A stretch of 64,000 bases of DNA, taken from Seonamhaeicola sp. Its GTDB lineage: Bacteria; Bacteroidota; Bacteroidia; Flavobacteriales; Flavobacteriaceae. Both the position numbers and the translations under genes were made by a program. Each line of letters starts with the position of its first letter. The stretch's first letter is position 1. The stretch covers positions 62,001-126,000 of the forward strand of contig NZ_JANQJQ010000005.1 in assembly GCF_028281565.1 (NCBI RefSeq), written 5' to 3'. Shown piece after piece: positions 37,021 to 45,445 of this stretch. Under the pieces are notes generated by a model. It saw nothing but the letters and a program-made list of their open reading frames with translations. It did not search any database and was not told the DNA's origin.

Positions 37021-37049
37021 TGTCATTCCTGCGAAAGTAGGAATCCATA
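37021..37049. repeat. Dispersed hairpin element after cas2
   Basis: ATTCCTGC and GTAGGAAT form an 8-bp stem (one G-T pair) with a GAAA tetraloop. The sequence TGTCATTCCTGCGAAAG belongs to a hairpin type found scattered in many bacterial genomes. There is no T-run, so it is a poor terminator for the cas operon. It lies next to the array end where spacers are probably added. Confidence 0.5.
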
Positions 37050-37090
37050 TTTAATGAACCAGTTCTTTTTTGGGATTTTAACTAACCTCA

Positions 37091-37129
37091 TAAAAAACAG
37101 GATACCAGCCTGTTACAGCAAGTATCCTG
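37091..37129 (-). terminator. Intrinsic terminator of the leftward CRISPR transcript
   Basis: CAGGATAC (37098-37105) and GTATCCTG (37122-37129) form a perfect 8-bp stem. On the minus strand the stem is followed at once by TTTTTT. The upstream arm uses the first four bases (CCTG) of the cas2-proximal repeat. On the plus strand there is no T-run, so the terminator serves transcription leaving the array towards cas2. Confidence 0.8.
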
Positions 37130-38993
37130 TGAATCATCCATAAAATTAAGGAACTGAAAGCAATTCACAACTGAAAAGAATTCTTCCCGTCACTTCGGCG
37201 TCCTGTGAATCATCCATAAAATTAAGGAACTGAAAGCAATTCACAACTATTACTATATACTGAAGGCACTTTTTACACCTGTGAATCATCCATAAAATTA
37301 AGGAACTGAAAGCAATTCACAACAATGGATTATTTGTTGCAAATGAACTTAATCCTGTGAATCATCCATAAAATTAAGGAACTGAAAGCAATTCACAACT
37401 ACAATAGGTTCAATATCTAATTCATACGACCTGTGAATCATCCATAAAATTAAGGAACTGAAAGCAATTCACAACAAAGGAATTTGAAAATACTTTAAAA
37501 AACACCTGTGAATCATCCATAAAATTAAGGAACTGAAAGCAATTCACAACAGAAGCGGTGTTTAAACGCGTGGGAAAGTTCCTGTGAATCATCCATAAAA
37601 TTAAGGAACTGAAAGCAATTCACAACCAATCTACTTTTTAAGTGCCGATGGTGGCGCCTGTGAATCATCCATAAAATTAAGGAACTGAAAGCAATTCACA
37701 ACTATGACAGGGCGTACAACGAGGTTCAAAATCCTGTGAATCATCCATAAAATTAAGGAACTGAAAGCAATTCACAACTGAAATTTGTTTCTTGAACTAT
37801 CCCGAACCCCTGTGAATCATCCATAAAATTAAGGAACTGAAAGCAATTCACAACCTTATCGTATTAGGAATAACCTTCATTTATCCTGTGAATCATCCAT
37901 AAAATTAAGGAACTGAAAGCAATTCACAACCCCACTGTCCTTTTTTCACTTTTGCCATTTCCTGTGAATCATCCATAAAATTAAGGAACTGAAAGCAATT
38001 CACAACGAAATTAGAAGAACAGGCTTTTGGAGAAACCCTGTGAATCATCCATAAAATTAAGGAACTGAAAGCAATTCACAACGATGTTCTGATACACCTT
38101 TAAAAAACTTGTCCTGTGAATCATCCATAAAATTAAGGAACTGAAAGCAATTCACAACATAGGTCTGTGAACTGTGTACCTGCATACTCCTGTGAATCAT
38201 CCATAAAATTAAGGAACTGAAAGCAATTCACAACTGGTTTGTCAAAATATAATTTATCATCAGCCCTGTGAATCATCCATAAAATTAAGGAACTGAAAGC
38301 AATTCACAACAATGTCTTGTTGGGTCATGATGTTTAATTCCTGTGAATCATCCATAAAATTAAGGAACTGAAAGCAATTCACAACGATATGTGTATTTCT
38401 CCGTTAACTTTGTATCCTGTGAATCATCCATAAAATTAAGGAACTGAAAGCAATTCACAACCCACTCTCAAGAAGGACGATTATCAATTGTCCTGTGAAT
38501 CATCCATAAAATTAAGGAACTGAAAGCAATTCACAACTAAAAACCTTATTTCACGTTGAGTGTTTCTCCTGTGAATCATCCATAAAATTAAGGAACTGAA
38601 AGCAATTCACAACTATGTTTCATAAACTTTTAATACACCGCAACCTGTGAATCATCCATAAAATTAAGGAACTGAAAGCAATTCACAACGCGGAGGGGTT
38701 CTTCTTAAATGGAACCGTCCCTGTGAATCATCCATAAAATTAAGGAACTGAAAGCAATTCACAACCAAGGTAATCAAGCCCTCTTAAAGTAGATTCCTGT
38801 GAATCATCCATAAAATTAAGGAACTGAAAGCAATTCACAACGGGTTCTTGTGCATAATCACCGCTAATGGCCTGTGAATTATCCATAAAATTAAGGAACT
38901 GAAAGCAATTCACAACTATTGCTTTGCAACACTAACAACAAATCTTCCTGTGAATCATCACTAAAATTAGTAAACTGAAATTTAAGTCACAAG
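37126..38993 (-). CRISPR. CRISPR array, 25 repeats of 46 bp, 24 spacers
   Basis: The plus-strand repeat starts CCTGTGAATCATCC and ends GCAATTCACAAC (46 bp). The first 23 copies (37126 to 38841) are identical; copy 24 (38871) has one C-to-T change; copy 25 (38947) is degenerate. Spacers are 30 bp, four of them 29 bp. The ends TGTGAAT and ATTCACA are inverted. The crRNA sense is minus: the anti-repeat of the tracrRNA pairs with GTTGTGAATTGCTTTCAG, and a terminator lies at the cas2 side. In that sense each repeat has TTG at position 2 and TAATTTTA at 25, a TTG-N20-TAnnTTTG-like promoter. No spacer matched another part of the window by eye. Confidence 0.97.
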
Positions 38994-39360
38994 CCATTAT
39001 GTTTAGGCATTAGTAAGCTCGTTGCAAAGACCTGTGCCTGGGTAAAGAACAACCTCCGAAATTCAGTGTAGTTAAAGCAATTCATGATAAGAGGTATACA
39101 AAAAAGTGTACAAAATATCTTGTGATCATCCATAACCCTTCGAGTGCCTCAGAGCGAGTATTAAGGAGCTGAAATTTAAGTCACAAGTCATTAGTGTACA
39201 GACATTATTAAGCGCGTTGCAAGAATCTGAGCACACGTAAAGAGCAATCTCCGAAATTCAGCAAAACTAAAGCAATTCACAACATTGTTAACAAGTCTGT
39301 TGAAAACTTATTTCTCATGAATTATTCATAAAATAAAGGAACTGAAACCCGAAACAAAAC
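38994..39360. repeat. Fossil end of the CRISPR array with a duplicated ~172-bp block
   Basis: Two related blocks follow: 38947-39118 (172 bp, its first part being repeat 25) and 39119-39313 (195 bp, longer because of a 23-bp insertion at 39136-39158 inside the repeat). Each has a degenerate repeat ending CTGAAATTTAAGTCACAAG, then ~95 bp ending ...AAAGCAATTCA, then exactly 30 bp of spacer-like DNA (39089-39118; 39284-39313). A last degenerate repeat (CATGAATTATTCATAAAAT..., 39314-39360) follows. The ~75-bp inner segments are roughly 75-80% identical. This is a decayed, locally duplicated array end. Confidence 0.8.
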
Positions 39361-39745
39361 AACTTAAATAAGGACTATAATATTAAAATATTGAATGTAT
39401 TTTACTTAAAATCAAGTACTTATATTTATTGTTTATTGAGATATACAATGCCTAATTTTAAGGATAGCAAAAAATGAAATCAAAAAAGCGGCAGTTATAA
39501 AAAAAATATTATTTTAGCCACAGAGAATTCTCTCTCATTCTCTACACTCTGAAAGTTTTTTTAGAGTGTTCTCAGCCAAATATTTAATTTATTAAAACAA
39601 ACCCCAACCTTTGTTTTAATTAAAAAAACAACAAGCATGTAACTGATGTGTACATGTATTGCTTGGCGTTTTTTTAAAAATTTCCAACACGTTTATATCC
39701 GCAGGGATACTATGGTGTGTTGAACTAAGACGAATTAACCAAAAA
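39361..39745 (+). other. Non-coding gap before the surface operon, with two hairpins
   Basis: 385 bp of AT-rich DNA without a credible gene. An inverted repeat ACACTCT / AGAGTGT lies at 39544-39569. A larger interrupted hairpin, CAAGCATGTA (39632-39641) with TACAT..GCTTG (39651-39665), is followed by a T7 run at 39669-39675 on the plus strand. That has the shape of an intrinsic terminator or a leader attenuator 70 bp before the start of the tandem-repeat protein gene. What transcript it would end is not visible. Confidence 0.4.
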
Positions 39746-42700
39746 ATGAATATTAACTTTAAATCTATCAATGTGAAAAAACTACTTGTTATTTCAGCGT
39801 TCCTGACTTTGGGAACAGTTTATGCTCAGGTTGGGGTTGGAACACCACTTCCTGATGAATCCGCTCAACTCGATGTGGTTGCAACCGATAAAGGGGTGTT
39901 AATCCCCAGGCTTGCATTAACCGGGTCTACAGACGCCTCTACCATAGCAAATGGTAACGTTACAAGCCTTTTAGTATTTAATACGGCCAGTAACGGTGAC
40001 CTAACACCCGGGTATCATTATTGGGATGGTACCAAATGGCAGCGATTAACGAATATTGATGATGTTCTTAATCTGGAAGTCCTGACCACACTTGTTAATA
40101 ATAATGACGGTACCTTTACCTATACCGACGAGGATGGTGTGGAATTTATTTTTGATGCCAATACCACCACTGTAACAAATGTCATAGCCGGTAACAGAAT
40201 AGCCACGTTAACCGAAGCCAATGGAACAGCCACCGATATTAATGAAACCGTAACTACCTTTGTTGACAATGCGAACGGTACTATTACCTATACAGATGAA
40301 GCAGGTGTGGCTAACACTGTAAACAAATCCGATATCACAGATAACGGCGATGGTACTTACACCTTTACCAATAACGATGGCTCCGATGTAACTATCGATA
40401 CGAACGGGATCGCTATTTCCAATGTGATCGCTGGGAACCTAATCGCTACAGTGACCGAAGCTGATGGTACTACGGTAGATATTGACGAGACTATTACCAC
40501 TGTAACAGGAACAGTCAGCGGACACCTGATTGCTACCTACACTGCTGAGGGAGGAGCAACTACCGATATCAATGAGACTATAACCACCTTTGTGGACAAT
40601 GCAGACGGTACTATTACCTTCACTGATGAATCAGGTACGGCCAACACTGTAAATAAGTCTGATATCACAGATAACGGCGATGGTACTTACACCTTTACCA
40701 ATAATGATGGTTCCGATGTAACAATCGATACCAACGGGATCGCTATTTCCAATGTGATTAACGGGAACCTGATCGCTACAGTGACTGAGGCCGACGGTAC
40801 TACAGTAGATATTGATGAAACCATTGCTACCTTTGTAGACAATGCAGACGGTACTATTACCTATACTGATGAAGGAGGTACAGCCAGAACAGTGAACAAG
40901 TCTGATATCACAGATAACGGTGACGGTACTTATACCTTTACCAATAACGATGGTTCCGATGTAACCATCGATACCAACGGGGTCGCTATTTCCAATGTGA
41001 TCGCCGGTAACAGAATAGCTACCGTTACAGAGGCTGATGGTACTACGGTAGATATTGACGAGACCATTACTACCATAACGGGAACAGTTAGCGGAAACCT
41101 GATCGGTACCTATACTGCAGAGGGAGGCGCAACTACCAATATTAATGAAACCGTAGCTACCTTTGTAGACAATTCAGACGGTACTATTACCTATACCGAT
41201 GAAGGAGGTACAGCCAGAACAGTGAACAAGTCTGATATCACAGATAACAGTGACGGTACTTATACCTTTACCAATAACGATGGTTCCGATGTAACGATCA
41301 ACACCAACGGGATTGCCATTACCGATGTAATAGCCGGAAACCTGATTGCAACAATAACCGAAGCCGATGGAACCGTTACCGAAATTGATGAGACCATAGC
41401 CACATTTGTAGATAATGCGGATGGTACCATTACGTATACCGATGAGGGCGGGACAGCCAGAACGGTAAATAAATCAGACGTCACAGATAATGCAGACGGC
41501 ACCTATACCTTTACCAATAACGATGGGACTGACGTAACGATCAACACCAACGGGATTGCCATTACCGATGTAATAGCCGGAAACCTCATTGCAACAATAA
41601 CCGAAGCCGATGGAACCGTTACCGAAATTGACGAGACTATAACAAGCTTGGGTCAGAACAATGCCACCGGAGATATTACCTATACTGATGAAGATGGTGG
41701 TACTACCACCGTTGACGTCATCAGTACAAATGCGGGCAACCTGATCTCAGCAGGTACCGATGGCGGAGCCTTTGTGGATGCCGCCGGGTTAACAGGAGAC
41801 GGCTCCATTACCTCAAATGATCTGACAGTAACCGGAGGCACCAATGCCACTTTAAACGACGTTACTCTGGACATTGCCGCCGGGGCCGTCGGAACCACCG
41901 AATTAGCAAATACTGCCGTAACCACAGCTAAAATTGCAGATTCGCAGGTGAACAGCGCCAAAATAGTCGATGGAACGATCACTAACAGTGATATTGCCAG
42001 TAATACAATTGAAGGTAGCAGGATATTGAACGCAACCATTGAGGCAGTAGACCTTGCCAATGATGCGGTTAGCCTGGCCAAATTGGCGAACGGTACCCTT
42101 GCTGGACAACTCATGAGATGGAATGGTACGGATTGGTTACTGGTTGCCGATACTTCGGTAGGTACAGATGACCAGACAGCCACCGAGGTAACGTATGACA
42201 ACACTACTTCAGGGTTGACAGCCACTACCGTTCAGGCAGCAATAGATGAACTCAATACAAACAGTACCGACGATCAGAATATCGAGAACCTTGCTGTAAA
42301 CAATCTAACAAATGTTCTTACTGTAGGGATAGAGGATGGAACTTCTCAAACAGTGGACCTTTCCCATTTGGATGATGCCGGAACCGATGATCAGAATATC
42401 GAGAGTCTTGCAGTAAACAATATTACAAATGTTCTTACTGTAGGTATAGAAGATGGAACTTCTCAAACAGTAGACCTTTCTCACCTTGATGATCCCGGTA
42501 CGGACGACCAGAATATTAGTGGTTCCGGGCTTTCCGGTACTACCCTTACCATAGGTATCGAAGGTGGTACAAATGAGACTGTAGACCTTTCCAGCCTTGT
42601 AGGGACCGATGATCAGAATATCGCGAGCCTTGCGGTAAACAATCTAACGAATGTTCTTACTGTTGGAATAGAGAATGGTACTTCTCAGAGCGTTGACCTT

Positions 42701-43189
42701 TCTCACTTGGATGATGCAGGAACGGATGACCAGAATATCAGTGGTTCCGGACTTTCCGGTACTACCCTTACCATAGGTATTGAAGGCGGTACTTCCGAAA
42801 CGGTAGACCTTTCCAGCTTACAGGATGGAACAGGAACAGATGATCAGACAGCAGCAGAGGTAAGTTATGATAATACTACTTCAGGTTTAAGTGCAGCAAA
42901 TGTAAAGGCAGCAATAGACGAGTTGGTAAGTGAAGCAAATACAAAGCCTATTACATCTACTAATAGTAATATTACCCTGGATGCTTCTAATTATACGGTT
43001 GTAATTAATTCAGGAGCCACTACAGTAACATTACCAGTTGCCGCTGTTGCAAATCAAGGTAGAATTTATATTTTAATTAATAGTAGTGGGGGTGCTGTAA
43101 CTGTAACAAATGGACCGAATGCTTCAATTGCAAATGGCGTGAGAGAATGGGTACAAAGTACTGGAACTGCTTGGATTAAAATAAACTAG
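39746..43189 (+). CDS. Secreted tandem-repeat surface protein
   Basis: 1147 aa from the ATG at 39746, which places a signal peptide (MNINFKSINVKKLLVISAFL...YAQ) first; an upstream frame start at 39659 would bury it. A head resembling the VGTPLPDESAQLDV domains of flavobacterial surface proteins is followed by about five copies of a ~80-residue unit (TFVDNADGTITYTDEGGTA, VNKSDITDNGDGTYTFTNND, AISNVIAGNLIATVTEADGT). Next come tail-fibre-like LTTAKIADSQVNSAKI repeats, then five DDQNI..LAVNNLTNVLTVGIEDGT units. No T9SS sorting domain is visible; the C-terminus ends WVQSTGTAWIKIN. First gene of an operon with the CHU_C, PorP and PorE-like genes. Confidence 0.85.
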   Translation: MNINFKSINVKKLLVISAFLTLGTVYAQVGVGTPLPDESAQLDVVATDKGVLIPRLALTGSTDASTIANGNVTSLLVFNTASNGDLTPGYHYWDGTKWQRLTNIDDVLNLEVLTTLVNNNDGTFTYTDEDGVEFIFDANTTTVTNVIAGNRIATLTEANGTATDINETVTTFVDNANGTITYTDEAGVANTVNKSDITDNGDGTYTFTNNDGSDVTIDTNGIAISNVIAGNLIATVTEADGTTVDIDETITTVTGTVSGHLIATYTAEGGATTDINETITTFVDNADGTITFTDESGTANTVNKSDITDNGDGTYTFTNNDGSDVTIDTNGIAISNVINGNLIATVTEADGTTVDIDETIATFVDNADGTITYTDEGGTARTVNKSDITDNGDGTYTFTNNDGSDVTIDTNGVAISNVIAGNRIATVTEADGTTVDIDETITTITGTVSGNLIGTYTAEGGATTNINETVATFVDNSDGTITYTDEGGTARTVNKSDITDNSDGTYTFTNNDGSDVTINTNGIAITDVIAGNLIATITEADGTVTEIDETIATFVDNADGTITYTDEGGTARTVNKSDVTDNADGTYTFTNNDGTDVTINTNGIAITDVIAGNLIATITEADGTVTEIDETITSLGQNNATGDITYTDEDGGTTTVDVISTNAGNLISAGTDGGAFVDAAGLTGDGSITSNDLTVTGGTNATLNDVTLDIAAGAVGTTELANTAVTTAKIADSQVNSAKIVDGTITNSDIASNTIEGSRILNATIEAVDLANDAVSLAKLANGTLAGQLMRWNGTDWLLVADTSVGTDDQTATEVTYDNTTSGLTATTVQAAIDELNTNSTDDQNIENLAVNNLTNVLTVGIEDGTSQTVDLSHLDDAGTDDQNIESLAVNNITNVLTVGIEDGTSQTVDLSHLDDPGTDDQNISGSGLSGTTLTIGIEGGTNETVDLSSLVGTDDQNIASLAVNNLTNVLTVGIENGTSQSVDLSHLDDAGTDDQNISGSGLSGTTLTIGIEGGTSETVDLSSLQDGTGTDDQTAAEVSYDNTTSGLSAANVKAAIDELVSEANTKPITSTNSNITLDASNYTVVINSGATTVTLPVAAVANQGRIYILINSSGGAVTVTNGPNASIANGVREWVQSTGTAWIKIN
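40230..41650 (+). repeat. In-frame tandem DNA repeats of two alternating lengths
   Basis: Five copies of a unit beginning with the codons for TFVDNxDGTIT start near 40258, 40588, 40830, 41160 and 41400, spaced about 330, 242, 330 and 240 bp. The long form carries an extra ~87 bp encoding TVSGxLIxTYTAEGGATT. Neighbouring copies are nearly identical in DNA, so slippage or recombination could change copy number. Confidence 0.8.
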
Positions 43190-43193
43190 TAGT

Positions 43194-44465
43194 ATGCAAA
43201 TACCAAAAATAATAGTCCAAAAAGGATGGAGTGCATTCCTGCTGCTTGCAGCGGCAGGGGTGGTCTCCCTACAAGCTCAAGTGAGTAATACGGGACAACT
43301 TGTAATCACCCCCGGTACCCAAGTCTCTACCCTAAGTGATTTTAATAACACGGCAACGGGCTCACTGATGAACGATGGTGAACTTTTCATCTATTCCAAT
43401 TTTAATAATGACGGGCTGATATCGTTTGTTGATGCGGCAAACGACGGATTCACACGTTTTGAAGGTCTGGCGGTCCAGCAAATAACAGGTAGTGAAATTA
43501 GTGAATTTTACAATGTTTTATTTAATAATGGAACGGCACAAACAGCTTTCGAGTTAAGTGGCCATATAAGTGTTGTAAACGAAGCTGAGTTTAATTTTGG
43601 TGTCGTACGGACCGAAGGGTTTGGCGGTAGCATTATTTTTGAGCAGCTGGCCGATCATGTCAGTACATCCGATGATAGCCATGTGGACGGACTGGTACAT
43701 AAAAGAGGTGATACCACATTTGATTTTCCTATTGGAGACAGCGGTTTTTACAGGAATGCAACCATTTCCGCACCGGATAACGCGACGGATATTTTTTCTT
43801 CCAGATACGTTCTGGAAAATAGTAATACCGCTTATCCTCATAGCTTAACAGCCGGTGTGATAGAATTAATAAACGATGCCGAATACTGGATACTCAATAG
43901 GGAGCAGGGTAATTCTGATGTCGTATTAACTTTAGGCTGGAGTGATGACACCACACCGGCAGCTATTTCTGCCAGTCCTACCTCGGCCATACATATTGTA
44001 CGCTGGGATGCCGATGAAGGGTTTTGGGTGGATGAAGGCGGTATTGTGGATGACCTGAGCCAGACCGTTACAACCATAACAAATGTATCGGGCTATGGCG
44101 TCTATACATTGGCCAGGGTAGAGGAAGAGCTGGTATTGCCCGGAGGCGTGGTAATTTACAACGGTTTATCACCTAACGGAGATGGTGACAACGATTTCTT
44201 CTTAATTGATGGTTTGGAAAGACATCCGGATAATACCGTGCAGATTTTCAATCGTTGGGGTGCTAAAGTTTTCGAAACGTCGGGTTATAATAATTCTGAT
44301 AATGTTTTTGATGGTACCTCCAGGGGCTCATTAACAATAAGTAAAAATGAGCAACTTCCAACGGGTACGTATTTCTATATTATTAATTACACGGCAGGGG
44401 TAGGAAGCACGTCCCAGGCTGTTAAAAAGGCAGGATACCTGTATATAAATAAAGATGATCATTAA
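43194..44465 (+). CDS. CHU_C (T9SS type B sorting) surface protein
   Basis: 423 aa, starting 4 bp after the tandem-repeat gene. The signal peptide (residues ~1-29) ends LQAQ. The middle part has beta-rich repeats (DFNNTATGSLMNDGELFIYSN) and reads like a flavobacterial surface-adhesin body with DFPIGDSGFYRNATISAP. The C-terminal ~85 residues form the gliding-motility CHU_C domain: YNGLSPNGDGDNDFFLIDGL, VQIFNRWGAKVFE, GTYFYIINYTAG, AGYLYINKD. It is T9SS cargo, probably handled by the PorP/SprF protein encoded next. Confidence 0.88.
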   Translation: MQIPKIIVQKGWSAFLLLAAAGVVSLQAQVSNTGQLVITPGTQVSTLSDFNNTATGSLMNDGELFIYSNFNNDGLISFVDAANDGFTRFEGLAVQQITGSEISEFYNVLFNNGTAQTAFELSGHISVVNEAEFNFGVVRTEGFGGSIIFEQLADHVSTSDDSHVDGLVHKRGDTTFDFPIGDSGFYRNATISAPDNATDIFSSRYVLENSNTAYPHSLTAGVIELINDAEYWILNREQGNSDVVLTLGWSDDTTPAAISASPTSAIHIVRWDADEGFWVDEGGIVDDLSQTVTTITNVSGYGVYTLARVEEELVLPGGVVIYNGLSPNGDGDNDFFLIDGLERHPDNTVQIFNRWGAKVFETSGYNNSDNVFDGTSRGSLTISKNEQLPTGTYFYIINYTAGVGSTSQAVKKAGYLYINKDDH

Positions 44466-44501
44466 ATCTCTGTTTAATATCATTAGTTTAAAATTAAAAA
44501 C

Positions 44502-45416
44502 ATGAAAAATATAAAATATATATTGATAGGTATCGTGCTTATATGTCAGTATACGGCAAGGGCCCAACAAGACCCTCAGTATACACAATACATGTATAAC
44601 ACGGCCTCTTTTAACCCTGCTTATGCTGGTAGTAATAATACACTTAATTTTAATTTATTACACCGCACACAATGGGTTGGCCTGGATGGCGCACCAAAAA
44701 CACAGGTGTTCACTTTTAGCACACCAATGAAGAGTAATAACGCCCTGGGTTTGACTGTTATTAATGATGAGATTGGGCCGTCAGAAGAACTTTATGTCTC
44801 AGCGGCTATGTCTTATGTACTTCCAATTAGCAAAGATGTTGACTTTGCATTTGGTATCAGTGCCGGGTTACATTCGTTACAAGTGGATTATACAAAGTTA
44901 AACACCTTTGATCCCATTGATGATCAGTTTCAGGTAAATGTAAATCGTCTGGCACCGCAAATAGGTTTGGGTAGCTTTATTTATTCCCATAATTGGTATG
45001 TAGGTGCATCAGTACCTAATATGCTGCGTACGGAACACTATGACCAAGTAGCAGTGTCTACGGCTTCAGAACGTTTGCACTTCTATTTAATTGGAGGCTA
45101 TGTCTTTCAGTTAAATGACCGTTTAAAATTCAAACCGGCTACATTGGTTAAAGTGGTTTCCGGAGCGCCATTGGCTTACGACTTATCTGCTAACTTTTTA
45201 CTGAACGATACCTTTACGTTGGGGGCTTCTTACCGCTTAAATGCTGCGGTGAGTGCCTTGGCAGGTTTTCAGATCTCCAGGAACCTAATGATTGGTTATG
45301 CCTATGATTTTGGTACTACCGAGTTGGTCCGCTATAATTCGGGGTCCCATGAAGTATTTCTGAGGTTTCAGATCTCCAACGCAGTAAAAGGCAGGACATC
45401 ACCCCGCTTTTTCTAA
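44502..45416 (+). CDS. PorP/SprF-family type IX secretion outer-membrane protein (second copy)
   Basis: 304 aa. The signal peptide ends ARAQ, followed directly by QDPQYTQYMYNTASFNPAYAG, the family signature, and LLHRTQWVGLDGAP. The rest is an amphipathic beta-barrel ending RTSPRFF. It lies between a CHU_C cargo gene and a PorE-like gene, the arrangement expected for a dedicated cargo-attachment module. It clearly differs from the homologue at 14280, which serves another adhesin. Confidence 0.9.
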   Translation: MKNIKYILIGIVLICQYTARAQQDPQYTQYMYNTASFNPAYAGSNNTLNFNLLHRTQWVGLDGAPKTQVFTFSTPMKSNNALGLTVINDEIGPSEELYVSAAMSYVLPISKDVDFAFGISAGLHSLQVDYTKLNTFDPIDDQFQVNVNRLAPQIGLGSFIYSHNWYVGASVPNMLRTEHYDQVAVSTASERLHFYLIGGYVFQLNDRLKFKPATLVKVVSGAPLAYDLSANFLLNDTFTLGASYRLNAAVSALAGFQISRNLMIGYAYDFGTTELVRYNSGSHEVFLRFQISNAVKGRTSPRFF

Positions 45417-45445
45417 ATGAAGTGGACATTTAATATTAAGATCAG

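Noticed and set aside
37021-37049. Hairpin after cas2 as the cas operon terminator
   Set aside because: A good stem, but no T-run follows; it matches a dispersed hairpin type instead.
37018-37125. Classical leader with promoter for a rightward array transcript
   Set aside because: The tracrRNA pairs only with the leftward transcript, and this region holds a terminator for that direction; no TTG/TAnnTTTG pair pointing right was seen.
37126-38946. Spacers targeting genes in this window
   Set aside because: No spacer could be matched by eye to another part of the window; a proper search against phage and plasmid sequences is needed to say more.
41680-42225. 181-codon minus-strand frame within the tandem-repeat protein
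   Set aside because: Low-complexity translation (runs of V, S, P) mirrored from the repeats; the plus strand has a signal peptide and a coherent repeat structure.
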